From positions 12,863,655 through 12,927,654 of the forward strand of contig NC_068347.1 of NCBI RefSeq assembly GCF_014633365.1: a DNA stretch of 64,000 nt, read 5' to 3'. The first letter of the stretch is position 1; the number at the start of each line of letters is the position of its first letter. This document shows, piece by piece, positions 11,977 through 25,022 of the stretch. The DNA comes from Diospyros lotus. Taxonomy: Eukaryota; Streptophyta; Magnoliopsida; Ericales; Ebenaceae. Under the pieces are notes generated by a model that was not told the origin of the DNA, ran no database searches, and was given only the letters and a program-made list of their open reading frames with translations. Made by a program: the position numbers and the translations under genes.

Positions 11977-13836
11977 TTCACCCCTCCTTCAAGAAATTTC
12001 GTCCTCAAAATTTGCACCTAACCAATCAAGCAATTAAAATAAAACACAACTTATTATCTAAATACCTCAATTACATATCGATTTAATCCTTAACAAATAC
12101 CCTAGTTTGCATTTATTATACGACCAATGCTTACAAGCATGTCATGACATTTCCAGAATTTCTCGTTGTAGCTCATCACAAGTGGTCACACTTATCTCAA
12201 AATTATTCTATGAGTCTATTCTAAAGATATATCATCAATGATTCTTGGTTACCAACTATAACAACACTTATTTTCGTCCAAACATGGTCCAAATACACAA
12301 TTCCTAAGATCCATAAATGCTTCAAATGCATTAGTTAAACCCAAAGGCATCATCGAATGCTTACTTTCACCATATTATGATCTGTACATTGCTTTAGGAT
12401 GGCTTCATTTCCTTTCCCTCAATTGAGAGTACCTTGATCACACATTAACTTTAGAAATAATATCTTAGTCTCTTGCAGCTGGTTACACAAATCGTCAATT
12501 TAGGTCTATCAAGAACATAATTTCTCTTACGGTAACCTAACATCCTGACATGTTACTATTTCTCTTCCAAAAACTATCCATCAATCAGACTAGTTTTGTC
12601 TTAACACAATACTCTTGTTCGTTTCAATTCATTGTTCACACTACCATAAAAAACAACATTCCATAATTACACTATCAACTATAGCACTTAGACCCATACG
12701 TTATTCGTGGCATCTCACTCAAGGGCAAGGTTTGAGACAGTTAAATCAAAGCTAATGGCTTATAATTCTTGGGGTGTGTAATATTAAGCACACAAAATCG
12801 AAAATCAAGTCAACAATGGTAATTAAATCCCTCCCTAAGGCCATATCCAGGAAACAACCGTCCCACCACTTGGTTAAAACATATTTCCTAAGCAATTCCA
12901 CAACACATGTCTATACTAGGGGTCATTCCACCCCTAGTTATGGCCTACCTCGACCAATGAACACAATTACAATTTTACCACCCCTTTACACAAACTCTTG
13001 AGTCCCGAGATCTACTCATCACATTGCAGTAACCATAACCTCACAAGTTTTATCGTAGGTGTAATTATCCTAGAGAACCTTAATTTCCACAAATCTCATA
13101 TAACAGCTCGCTAAACATTATTTCTTCGCTTGAGATTACATTTTTTTTTTTCCTGATTCTCTTTTGACAATCATAGTCCACAAGACAAATATCCAGGTTA
13201 AGTCATCTTCCAAGCCTTCAACCTTTTCATACATGATTAAGGATTCTACCACAATGCTCTGGCCCATAGGAACTTGGACTCTAATCCATACATAACATCC
13301 ACGTTACTGCCCAAACATTGGCACCTGACTGTCTCCACAGTTCACTGTGTTGCCTCGATTCATGGGTATCACACCCCAAACACGAGCCAACCACCAATCG
13401 TCCGCCTTGGTCCCTAGGCTCAAATCCGTTGTTACAGGCTAAGAACTAATGGTGTTATTATTATGCTAGAATTCCTCGTTCCACCTCCAAGAGCTATAGT
13501 GGTTCTATTAATACTATTCTAAATCCCAGATCTCTTGGATTCCCAAATTTTCTTTTCTAGAGTAACACTCAATCGAGTTATGCATCCTTGTCCTAACCAT
13601 TCCTAAGACTTCAGATTTCTTTCCCACAATCTAATCTCTTTTACTTTCAAAATTTATCACGCACATGATGGAACCTCATGCTCCTAATGCTACTCTTATA
13701 ACCGTTTATAATTTGTCAAACATTTCAACATCAATTGAAATTCCTTTATTAGAAATCCATCCAATCATATTCTGAATTTATACTAGATCGTGCAACCGTA
13801 TTCTCTTATAGACTTACGTTACTACCATACGCTTAG
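11977..13836 (-). mobile_element. Internal region of element E, first part; PPT at 11977-11993
   Basis: Next to the LTR the minus strand reads AAATTTCTTGAAGGAGGGG, a polypurine tract shared with the LARD and chromovirus D. Beyond it about 1.85 kb of AT-rich DNA shows no sustained coding frame, zinc knuckle, RT or integrase motif on either strand. It is either a non-coding (LARD-like) internal domain or a heavily decayed one. Confidence 0.55.
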
Positions 13837-16543
13837 TGTGACGCCTCGTTCCCACTTACGGGTGCCACTCGTGAACAATTACCCGAATTGTCCACTTGCC
13901 TGGCTTTTGATGAAGGGCGGACCATGTTTCAAGACGAAATGCCCTAGGTGGGAACTAGGCTCGTCCTTATCTTTTCTCAACCCTAGGATTCACTAGTAGA
14001 ATTAGGCTTAACCACACCGCACTTGGCTAAAAAGAAAATCTCATTAAGATGCCCAATTGCCATTTTCTCATTTATATTTAATTCTTTTTCCCTCCAAGAA
14101 TTACACCGGGCTCCAAAAATTCACAAGCTCAATCCATACATTGATTGATTACCAATTTTTGGGGAAAAACTCAAAATTTTTCTTTTTTCAAAATTCGGCA
14201 TTTATCTTCAAAAATGACTAAAAAATCCCTTTATTTTGAAAATTCTCCAGGGCCCAAAATAAATTTGGAAATGCCCCCAAATCCCCAATTTTTCATAAAT
14301 TTTTTAAAAAAATTGGCTGGCGGGGCCTGCGGTGCACCCCGGGGCCCACACGGGGCCCCGCTGTGCGCTAGCCGCACGGGCTGGTAGCGGGCTGCACACG
14401 CCTGCCGCGTGTTTGTGTGCCCGCGCCCGCGTGCCCATGCGCCCTTCGCTTGCTGCTGCTCGTTGTGGCCCCCCGCGGGCCATGCTCGGGCCTCGACAGC
14501 TGCTACTGCTACCTCCACTAATTTTTCTTTTCTCTTTTTTTTTTTCTTTTATTTGGGTTTCTTAACCTAAATTTTTCCAAAAATTATAGCCCTCATACAT
14601 GCATAAAAAACATCCATTTTTCACATCCCCAAAGCCTCATTTCACAACAAAAAATCATTTGATTTAATTACTTTGGTACTTCCCACAACACACCAAAAAT
14701 AAGGCTTTCACCAAAACTTAGGCTTCAACATGCCATAAGCCACAATCTCATTTTCACACTAAGGTTAAACATTCCCAAAATATAAAATACACACATGATC
14801 TTAGGCTTTAACAAGCCATTTCCAACCAAATAAATTACAAGATATGAACCAAACACAACAACATAAGCCTTTCATATGCTATACACTATTCTTAGATCTT
14901 CTTTCCATGCTTCCATATGCCATTCCACCATTGCCTTTACTTTACCATGCTTTCACAACCTATATGTGAGGGTAAAAACCTCACGAGCTATTAAGCTCAA
15001 TAAGGGTGCAATGCAAAATAAATATGGACATAACAAGATTATATGATGCCAAATGCATGCAAGTGTGGCTAGGTCTCTTTGCCCTCACAACCCACCAAGG
15101 TTAGAGGCATCAACCCACCATTTCAACCATGTTCCCAAACTACCCTATGGCCATAAGTCTCATGAACATAAAAGAACATGACAAATGCAACATATACATT
15201 TATGAAACATACTTACAACACATTGCAAGGCCACCCTCCCATGGGGCCATCCCTTACCTCTTCTTGAATCTTCAAATCTTCATTTCAAGAGAGCTTCCAT
15301 CATCATCTTCTCCCATCTAAGATGACATTCAAACAAGAACTCACTTTACATACAAAGAAAACCAAAATAAAGAGAAGAAAGATGGATCTTACCTTGATCC
15401 CTTACTTCTTCTTCTTCTTCACTTTTTCCTCCATAGGAGACTTCCTTATCTCTCTTTCTTTCTTCCCTTCTTCATTTCTTTCTCCAAATGGCCAAAGGAA
15501 GACAAGTCCTCCTCACTTGCCCTTAAATACTACCCTTTCCCATTTCAAGAATGGATCTCCACCATTCATTAAAAGCAGAATCCATGTGCTTAAGGAGAAT
15601 TAAATCTCCACCATTCATTTCAAATAAACAAGTCTCCTCTCTAGGAGAAAGCACAATCCATGCTCTTTATCTTGATTAATCTCATCAATTGGATTATTTT
15701 TCCCTTTCAAGACTTAATCCCCACCATTTAAAGAAAACACACTTTTAATATGTTGGCAATCCATGCCATTTCCTCTCTTTAAATCCCCACCCTTGGATTT
15801 ATTCTCTTTCTCAAGAATACATCTCACCCATTAGATCTCTTGAATTTTCCATTTATTTCTCATTTACTTAAATGAGAATATTTTCATAACCATCACACGT
15901 GAGAGACATAATTAATTTCTTTCCCATTTATTTAATGAGACCATTTTCCACTATTAATGCATGACTAATTTATTTTCTTTTGGATTTTTCTTTTAATCCA
16001 ACACCATCATGCTTCTTATTAAATGCTTGGAAGACCAAAATCATTTCTTTTTGCATTTAATTAAATCACCCATTTATACTTGAACAAGACTTTGCCAAGT
16101 GTCACCTTTTAAACCCATACTTGGCTCCCAAGTTCTCATCTCATCCATCCATGTGGCATTACCACATTTATCTACCAAATTTAGGTAAATTCAATTATTT
16201 GTCATATACTTGAATATTCTCCATTTTTCCTATTTTCCATAATTTAATTCCTTTATGGAATTTCATTCCAAATTACTAAAATACCCTTTCATGAATTATT
16301 GATCCCATATCTCCACATAAATACAAAATTGGGATTTAATTCACTTACTCACCTAATTCCACATAGGAGTTATTTTCAATTTACCAAAATACGTTTTATT
16401 GGACTTCACTATCCAAATTACCAAAATGCCCCTCTCATAGGGCACTAATATTCTCAAGGATCTAACACCTCCTCAAGGGCATTTTTGGAAGTTTTCTTAC
16501 TTCCTTTCTCATGCTCATAACACTAGGATTACTGGGTGTTACA
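13837..16543 (-). mobile_element. Solo LTR, Tekay/Del-like family
   Basis: This 2707-bp LTR begins TGTGACGCCTCG and ends GGGTGTTACA. Flanks cttag (13832-13836) and ctcag (16544-16548) form a near-perfect target duplication (four of five). It shares the block CCCTAGGTGGGAACTAGGC with the LARD and D LTRs, the paired hairpins at about 14966-14998 (GAGCTATTAAGCTC at 14985-14998), and a GC-rich block at about 14320-14510. Open frames in the GC-rich block look like composition artefacts. It is inserted in the internal region of element E. Confidence 0.85.
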
Positions 16544-17805
16544 CTCAGTCCATCAGAAAACTAGTTTAGATGTTCTGCACTCCTTATATGGGTTATGACA
16601 TCTCATTTCACGATTGTCTTTCAACCTGACACTTACTCCTATGGATTATTATTTCAATCAATCCTATTTCTTTCTTTGGACCTCTTAGAGTCAACTCCAA
16701 TGTATTAAGATCTAATCATGTCTCATGATATCTTTACGAGCTTATCAAGTTTAGCAAATCCTATCTCATTGCTTGGTGCCCTAAAACTCAAGCCAAAACT
16801 TCTATGACTACCCTTTGGTCCTTAACAATCATTGTGCTAATTATGTTGTTTATAAACACTTGTCATCCATACGACCCTTTGTGTGCATAATTTTTGACTT
16901 AGCTGCCGCACACCTTGTTAACTCTGTTCTTCCAACTTTGAACCTTCCTAAATCAACGTCATTTCGAACTTTACATGTAATCATCTTCTCAGGTTGAAAT
17001 ACTATTTTATCTCCAACTCTATACAATACGTGTAAATTTTCCTTAGAACATCAAAGCCAAACTCGAAATTCTCTTATCCCAAAACCTTTCTAATCTTCAA
17101 GATTCGTCCTAAATCACAAATCTCTAGTTTATCATTTATCCCTATATCATTTACAATGCCCAAAATAATCAAGTAAGGTTTCATTCTGCAAATCCTTTAT
17201 AAGCCAAAAGATTCTTTCAAATTTGCAACTAAAGGGAAAATCCCAATCTTTAAAACATGCGAATTTCACGTTTGATATCTTAATACTTTCTAGTCGCAAC
17301 TCGACCCTAACTATAGCCAATTTACAGTCGTTCCCTCTTTGTCTAGTAGTGACCATTCATAAGGGAAATAAATTGAGATCACGCTCCAAGATTTCACTCA
17401 AAAGGAAAAATTGCAACTCAAAACATGTTACACCAATCTCCAATTACTACTAAGAAAACTTCTAAAACACTCAATATCTAGCAGAACGAGAATTCGATTT
17501 TCAGTTAATTCTAGTTCATTTTCTTCTTTTAAGTATCAGACGACTTCCAAACTTGAGTATCATTCCCAATCATGTCAACTCCAGACTCCACTACTGGTCC
17601 ATCTTGGTTGTCATAAGACCTGATCAGCTCATTTTCCTTGTCTGATCCTAGGTTAACATCCTCGACAAAGTTCCCAATATTATCCTAAGTTATTCTCTTC
17701 ATTTGTTCACATTAAAAAATATTCTGATAAGTCATCAATACTACTAGTACATTGACCAAGTCAAAGATCATCATCAAAATACCCATAACTGCCACTGTTG
17801 TTGCC
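16544..17805 (-). mobile_element. Internal region of element E, second part
   Basis: AT-rich continuation of the interval before 13837, with no recognisable coding domain. It ends exactly where a Tat-family LTR terminus (TGTTGTTGCC) starts at 17806, so element C2 inserted here; gccac at 17801-17805 would be its target duplication, with the partner beyond the window. Confidence 0.5.
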
Positions 17806-18510
17806 AAAATACAATAATCTATTTTTAATTGTGGGTGGACGTAAGAGCCTCGTTACTATGAGCTGAGTCTTGGTAGCCTAGAGGGTCTAATGAATGATTG
17901 GGTCTGAAGATCTAGTAGGTTTGGTGGATCTAGTGATCTGGTGGCCCAAGATAACCGAGTGACCCTTGATAACCGAGTGACCCTTGATAATCAAATGACC
18001 CTTGATAACCGAGTGACCCTTAATAACTGAGTGCCCCTTGATAACCGAGCGGCGTGCAAAACGAGAGGACCATTAGGACGCGGGTGGGTGTCCCTGCGTA
18101 AACCCTCCGATGCCTAAGTCAGTTCTCGAGAGCAATAGTGTGAAATTGTAGTTCAAAGGCTCAAGAATGTGTACCTTGAGATGAAAACATGGCCTCTTAT
18201 TTATAGTGGAGGGTGGGGGGAGCCACGCGATAATCATATAAAGAGTTTTGCGGCCCGTTCCAGAGATTTTGTGACCTATTTCAAGGGTTTCGAAGCCCAT
18301 TCGGCTAGGCGCACAATGACGAGAGGAGGCCCACTCGGTCATGACCGAGTGGGGATAAAAATGGGAAGGCTGGCATGGTGACGAGAGGGGGCCCACTTGA
18401 TCATGATCGAGTGGGCCATGAAAATACTGGGATCGAGCAACCCACTCGGCATAACCGAGGGGGTACCCACCTTTAATTCGATATTTGATTTGATTTTTCT
18501 AGGCATATCA
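17806..18510 (-). repeat. 3' LTR of Tat-family element C2
   Basis: The plus strand runs from TGTTGTTGCCAAAATACA to GGCATATCA; the minus strand therefore starts TGATATGCC and ends CAACAACA, a 705-bp LTR half the length of the 1388-bp C LTR. It holds a U5 array of CGAGTGACCCTTGATAAC (about 17940-18050), a minus-strand TATA (CACTATAAATAAGAG, about 18196-18209) and U3 palindromes near 18340, 18382 and 18445. The shorter length comes mainly from smaller motif arrays. Confidence 0.8.
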
Positions 18511-18888
18511 ATTGCTCCCTGCTCTTTTAGCCGAGGAAGTTGATTGAAAAAGCATATAATCCTAGGAAAATCTTGCGCATTTCCTACCATATTTTGCTTC
18601 CTTTCAGAAGATCGTTTGATTGCGTTTGTCCTTTATTTTCTGTATTCATCTGTGAGTCTTAATGCCTTGTTGTCTTTTAAACCCCTATAAATAGGGCTCA
18701 AGGATTTCATATGGTCCACATGCAATCTTGGTTCTAGTGCCTCCAAAGCTAAAACTTCCTCGTCGCGTTTTAAGGCCCATCGTGGAAGATGCCTAGCCAC
18801 TCGGTTATGATCGAGTGGCTGTGTTGGTGTGGCTGGGGGTTCACTCAGTCATGACCGAGTGGGCATGCTGGCTCGTCAAAGCCCACTC
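18511..18888 (+). promoter_or_regulatory. C2 polypurine tract and divergent (plus-strand) promoter region
   Basis: Next to the LTR the minus strand reads AAAAGAGCAGGGAGCAAT, the polypurine tract. On the plus strand CCCCTATAAATAGGG at about 18683-18697 is a strong TATA-like box with palindromes CACTCGGTTATGATCGAGTG (about 18797) and CACTCAGTCATGACCGAGTG (about 18842) downstream. The equivalent interval in element C leads to the antisense ORF. Here it is cut at 18889 by another LTR. The promoter call is an inference from motif and conserved position. Confidence 0.55.
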
Positions 18889-21213
18889 TATAACGGCCCA
18901 AGAGAGGGCCTAGAATTTATTTAGATTTAGTTAAAAGCATTTTTTCCAATTAAATATTTAATGTGGCAATTCAGAGATTTTTTAAGGAAAAGAATAGCAT
19001 TTAATGGCATTTAATTATTTAAGAATTAAATGCAAGGGCTTGAAGGTAATTCTAGAGTTTAGTTATTAATTAAGAGTCTTAATAATAATTTCTTCTTATT
19101 AATAATTAAGGAAGAGTGAGAATCCATGCGTGACATGAATTTTGATTGAGAGTCTCCTCGTGCTAGTAGGAGAAGGATTCCCAGTTATAAAAGGAGATTG
19201 AGTTATGGGCTAGGGCTTCTTATTCCTATATATATAGCTTGATGGCTATAAATTTCTTCACGCCGTGTAAAGAACAGGAGATAAAAGAAGTTCCAGCAGT
19301 GTCTAGCATAGGAGAAGTTGCTTTGCAATCGTTGCAATCCAGTCAAGAAGATTAAGGGAAGTATTCTCCCTGTAATCCCTTCCATTCCAGGATCATGATA
19401 GTTCGTTTTTCATAATTGTTAAGACTCTTGTTTGATACTCAGTTAATCAGCCAGTTTATATATACCTATATGCGTGTTTAGATTAGCATATCAAAGGCTT
19501 CCTTGTGCAAGTATCTATCCCTATAAAACATTCTTACGGGATCATGATTTAGTATTAAATCTCAATTTTTTAGTAACTCTTTGTTAAGTTTCAGTTGTAA
19601 CAGTCAGTGCACGTATACATATATATATGTGTGTATCACAGTGAGTGCATGAAGAAGATGTGCATGATTCTTTGTAGCAATTCTTTTAAATATGATCTCC
19701 AAATCATGTTAGCATACATTCTCAGATTAAACAAGACTCTTCATTCTTGTTCCCAAATCTTTATCAGTTGTGTTTACATGCTTATGTACATACACAGTTA
19801 TATCAGTATCCAGTGAGTTTGATAAGTGATGCATAATTCTTGCAGCATTTTCTTTCAGAAACGATATGTGATTCATCCTTTTGTTAGTTCATGTCAATTG
19901 GGATTGTTCTCCTAAGATTTCTTTCAAAATGGTGTAGTAACGTTAAGTTTTGATTTAAGATGTAGTCTCTGTTATCGTGAGTTTTATTTCTTATGAGATT
20001 CCACACATTCAAATGAGCGTTGTGTCATTCAAATGAGTTTTGAGGCATCCGAACGAATTCTCAGTGTTTTCGTATCATCTCATCGTTTTCTTAAATTTTT
20101 GAGTATGTTATTTGAATGAGTATGCTTTGTCAATCGAATGAGTCATTGAAAGATCCGAATAGCCTGTGCTTTGTATCATCTAGCATTCGAATGTAAGCCC
20201 TCCCATTCAAATGAATTTCATCGGATTTTAGAGATTTGTGAGTAGCATTCGAATGTTACAATTGTGGCATTCGAATGAATTTCATCCGATTCTGAAGATT
20301 GTGAGTAGCATTCGAATGCTACAGTGGTATCATTCGAATGAATTTCTAATATCATCCGAATGTTCTTCCTTTCCATTCGAATGATTCCCTTATGCTTAAG
20401 CCGATGCCTGAATACCTTCATGTATCATCTGAGTGATCCCTTCCTCATTTGAATGCATCCCAAGTGTTACGCTTTTCATCTGAATGCTTTATTTTCCATT
20501 CGAATGTCTTGTTCACATTCGGATGTTTCTCTTCGCATACGAATGAGTCCCTCTGTTAATTAAATTACTAATCAGTGAACTCCAATTTCAATTATTATTT
20601 AATAAAATAATAAATACCCTTAGTATTGGAAACCCATAACATTTATGATAAATGTAATACGTCAATACTCAGAAATTATAGAATCTTTGTATGCCAATAT
20701 ATTGAAGATCATATTACATGTGTAGATTATTATGACATGATCAGCATTATTCTGTGAGATTATGTGCATACATTTTGGTGTGAGCATTGAGCATGATTTT
20801 ATATAGGGCACTACATATCGTGTGTAAGCATGTATGTGAGCATTGCATTACAGTATGCGCACCAGGTGGCTAGTCCGCGGGGATCCCACTAGTTTTAGTT
20901 TCAGCTCAGTTATGAGTTGCTCGCCTGGTGACGACCAGGGGGCTAAGGGCTTTGTCCACAGTATGTGCTTACAGTTTTTATGTATGCAGGATTCAGATCA
21001 GACATGTATGTTTTGCAATTATGTGGGCCTATGTGCCAAAGTTGCATACCTTCATTTAGTTTACAGTTTATGTGCATTACATTTGTGTTAATGTAAACAG
21101 ATAGTGATTATATTCAGTACAAGTTTAGTTAGTATTTTTTTCAGTATCGATATTCTTCGATTTGATTTCAGTTATTCTTTCCACCTTATTACTTGTTGAG
21201 CTTTGTAGCTCAC
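18889..21213 (+). repeat. Partial LTR G (Tekay/Del-like), plus strand
   Basis: It starts TATAACGGCCC, apparently TGTAACGGCCC with a mutated second base. A TATA-like TTATAAAAGG lies at about 19185. The hairpin GAGCTTTGTAGCTC at 21198-21211 is the sense-strand form of the hairpin in the other Tekay-like LTRs. The LTR is interrupted at about 21213 by Athila and does not resume inside the window. Its middle carries the CATTCGAATG cluster. Confidence 0.65.
20006..20545. repeat. Cluster of about twenty CATTCGAATG motifs
   Basis: About 20 copies of the perfect 10-bp palindrome CATTCGAATG and near variants (CATTCAAATG, CATTTGAATG, CATCCGAATG) lie downstream of the LTR G TATA box, spaced about 15-40 bp. 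Most variants are explained by CpG deamination on one strand or the other. Some neighbouring sequence (GAATTTCATC, GTGAGTAG) repeats too, showing partial tandem amplification near 20210-20345. Confidence 0.85.
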
Positions 21214-24200
21214 CTTAATTGTATGCATATTTTTATCTATTTTTCATCTTAACCTTGTGTGATCTTTCCTACATATAATGTGTGATTATATGGATTTTAC
21301 ATCATTTTAATCTCTTTTTGTAGGAATTCAGCAAAGGATATTATTTCGAAGATTTGGGTGTGAAAAGAAAAGAAAAAAAATATTATAAAGTTAATTTCAA
21401 AATTAATATTTTAATATAAATAAAAATAAATAAATATTTTATTTAATTATTATTATTATAATATAATCAAAGTTATTATAATTAATAGTATATTATATAT
21501 TAAATTATAATATTTATATATATGTATTATATTATATATTATATATTATATTATATTATTTATATATAATATGGTGGCAGTGGCGTGAGATTGAAAAATT
21601 TGGACTAGGGCTGCCGCATTCATCTTATATATATATACATATATAATAATAATAATAAAGGCACTTGGAGAAAGGAATGAAGGGTAGCAGCTGTGCATAC
21701 TCTATATAGATAAAGAGATTAAAAGAGAGGCATGGAATGCTAAGAGGAGACTTTCGGCGGCAGAGGACGCAAGGAGTGAAAATAAGGCGTTGAAAAGGAG
21801 AAATTGAGAAGCCAGGCGCACGGAATAGAAGAAGGCAGACGTAAGACCGTTGGAGCAGCAAGCACCCGAATCTGTTTTAGATCTAGGTGTTGAGTTCTAA
21901 CTTAGTCAAGAGGGGGGGTGAATTGACACCTTTTAAAAACTTTAATGCAAAACTTATGCACCTATATATATGAGAAAACAAATTTAATATAAACCAAAAT
22001 TGTAGTTGAGAGTACGGGAGCACTTAAATACTAGATGGATAATATGATATCCGCCAGCTGTGCTAGTATGTGCTTAGATCCAATATACTCTTCAAATTAC
22101 AACTTGGTGAAAAACATGTGATTTGAATGCACACAATAACAAGACTTTAAATAAACCAAATGGAATATTGAATGAGTACAAAGAATGATCAATTAAAGCA
22201 AATCAGAATATAATAGCCAACAAAAATGTAGGACTTAGGATTTGGCCACACAAAAACAAAAACAAACAAGTATAATCAAGCAAGAATAAGTAAAGAGTGA
22301 AGAGAAGAAGGACACAACGATTTATAGTGGTTCGGCCCTGATGGCTTACATCCACTACCTAAGGATTCCCTTCCTTAGGATTTTCAATCAAATCCACTAT
22401 ATGAAACTTTTCTTACAACCACCAAAGCCTTCACTTGGCTTCACCACCACCAAACTATTTCTGGAGTCTCACACTCACTAGTTTGGATTTTGTACGCTCT
22501 TTACAAGATAGTAGAGATTGAGAAATATGGTTCTCTCAAAAATAATACAATGAAGTGTAGAGAACTCTCTTAGTTTTCTCTCAAGAAGATAGAGGAAAAG
22601 AAAGACTTAGAGAGAATGAAAATCTTGGCCAATGATGTAGAGAATAATAGGGCTTTCAAAAGTTGTTCCAAAGCCTTCAAGAGATCCTTTTATATAGTGT
22701 TAGAGTTGGCTTTCCTTGATCAATCTCAGCCCTCCATGTGTCAAGTCTTCAAGCCAATCTTAGCCCTTCGTTTTGAATTTTTGATTTACCTTCCATAATC
22801 AGCTAACTTGATTGATCTTCAAGACCTTTGACTTTTGTAGATCTCCAATCAGCCTTGAATGAGCAAATCAATTCCAATAATGCATGGCTGATTTCAAGGA
22901 TTAAAAATATCATCCAAACCCTTCATAATTCTTGCAAAATCGAAATTAAATACCAAATGATCAATTCTGACTTCTAGTTGATCTTCAAACTCCTTTGATT
23001 GTGCAATTGGCCCCTTAGCTTCCATAACAAGCATAGCTAATTTGAAATTTGAATTTAAACCTCCAAATGGTGTAAAATCCTTCCAAATATTCTTAGATAA
23101 TGAAGCAAATTTGTCCAATAATGAAGATATCAATTATAACTTCAAAGGCCATTAATTGATCAAGTTTCCATACTAAAAAATGTTGACAACAAGAAGAGAA
23201 TCAATTTGTGTAGCTGAATATATGCAAGATATCCTTAGAATATTCTCCCATAATGAAGATATCAATTAGCAATGAGGATATCAATTAGTCATAATAAGTA
23301 GGATAATTGATTCCATGATTTGAGTAGAGGATCCTTTTAATGAGATAGAATCAGCAATAAAGGAAAGTAATATCAATCAAGGTTTAACTTTAAAACCTTA
23401 ATTTCCTCCATTAATGTTGAATAATAGGGCTGAATCTTTAACTTCTCCATTTGAATGCAATTCAAAAATTCTTCCATATTTAACTAAGTAAAGAAGCTTC
23501 TAAGAACCTTTAAATTTACTCCATGATTCTCTTACCATATTTAGACCAACGAGAAGATGTAACCTTGATGAGTGTGCTCCATGTGGCTGCCATGTCATCA
23601 AAATGCCACATTAACAATACCATGTCGCCAAGTTACATATATGGCAACTCCATATAGTGGACTACTCCAATCTCCTCAAAAACTTCCATATATATCTTTT
23701 GAACTTCCCATATATGAACAAGGATTCAATATATCTTCTAGACTTTCCATTCTAAGAAGAACTTTCCATTCATAGCTCAAATACTCAAATTTCTAGAAAG
23801 CTCTCTAAAAACTTGTTTCCATTTATAATGAAATCTCTATATAAGTATAAGAAGTTTCCATATATAACCTGTGTCATGAAATCACTAAAGAATAGCTTTG
23901 TAAGCCTTATGAAGGCTTCATGCTTTGTTAGAACATAAAATATAAATTCACATTCACACATGCCAATTATCAATCATCAAAATCTACACTCAACACTAGG
24001 CAGGGAGCTTCATCTTTTTCTTTTTCTTCCTTGTTTAATTAATTTTTTTATGCTCCCACTGTTAGTTTAGATTTTAATTAATTCTATTATGAACTAATTT
24101 TATTTAACTAGGGTTTGAGATGAAACTTATGAATTATTAATTTTTATTGATTGGGTTTTCTATCGTGATTTCAATTATTTATTATTTGTTCTTAATGCGA

Positions 24201-24752
24201 ATAAGTGATTTAATCATCATTTAATTGATTTTGTATTATGATTTGAAACTGAGAAGTGATTTTCATAACAGGTTGAAGTAATAAATTTCATAAGATAGAT
24301 AGTTGATAGGGATTTGATACTTGAATCTTATGAAGGATAATGAATTTGAACTTAACAATGAATTTCAGTTTGTTATAACTATTGGGAAATAGGTTGATTG
24401 TTAACGAATTAAGATTTAATTAGGTTAGTAAATCTTGGGAAAGAAGCTAACCAATTTAGATATTCACCTCATTGAATTGATAGAAACCCAATTAATTGAA
24501 AATTAAGACAGATTAATAAGTGGATTCGAAACACTCTAGTTGCCTCCATTTTATTCAAGTTAAGTTGCTTTTAAATTTGCATTTAATTTTAGTTCTCATT
24601 AGTTTAATTTATTCAAATTCATCTTCTTTTTATAGTCTAAATAATATTAAAGTTAATCCAATTTTGGTACTTAATTCAATGTTTGTGGGATTGACACTCT
24701 ACTCATTCATTATATTACTTGTGTGATTCATATGCTTGCGAATTAGCTTAAC
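21214..24752 (+). repeat. Athila 5' LTR (about 1.43 kb without its insertion)
   Basis: From CTTAATTGTATGCAT at 21214 the sequence matches the 3' LTR from 33771 on. The first few bases seen in the 3' LTR (TGATAGGG) are absent or altered, so the exact left terminus is uncertain. A solo LTR splits it at 21888-23995. The end CTTAACA at 24752 precedes the PBS by six bases. Confidence 0.85.
21888..23995 (+). mobile_element. Solo LTR, copia-like (possibly SIRE/Maximus-type)
   Basis: A 2108-bp LTR beginning TGTTGAGTTC and ending CACTCAACA, with perfect target duplication ctagg at 21883-21887 and 23996-24000. The Athila 3' LTR reads without interruption at the matching site. It carries an AGAGGGGGGGTGAATTG block soon after its start, the TTTATAGTGGTTCGGC hairpin module at about 22321-22379, and a TATA-like TTTTATATAGTG near 22688. 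The insertion itself is certain; the copia lineage and strand are inferred from these blocks. Confidence 0.85.
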
Positions 24753-24758
24753 AAGTTT

Positions 24759-24776
24759 TTGGCGCCGTTGCCGGGG
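24759..24776 (+). other. Athila primer binding site (tRNA-Asp type)
   Basis: TGGCGCCGTTGCCGGGGA lies six bases after the LTR end, the PBS usual for Athila elements. Confidence 0.9.
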
Positions 24777-25022
24777 ATTGGTATTAATATCAATATTAAT
24801 TAACTTGAATATTAGTTTAGACATTAATTGTTTTTAGTTGTTTTTTTTATTTATTTTTTTGTTCTCTTTTATTCATTTTTATTTGCATTTTTGAGTGTTC
24901 AATAATAATAATAATAAAATAAAATAATAAAATAAAAAATAAAGAAATAAAAAAAATCAAGTTTTTAACCGTTGTGATATTCTATTTCTTCTTTGTAGGT
25001 CACATTGGAATCTCAATAGAAC

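Noticed and set aside
14145..14565. Ala/Pro/Arg-rich ORFs on both strands
   Set aside because: They coincide with the GC-rich block of a solo LTR and have no conserved frame in related LTRs.
20006..20545. CRISPR-like or satellite array
   Set aside because: The motif is only 10 bp with irregular spacing and some shared spacers; it is a motif cluster within an LTR.
22894..23133. 79-codon minus-strand ORF in the copia-like solo LTR
   Set aside because: No recognisable domain, and it lies in the middle of an LTR.
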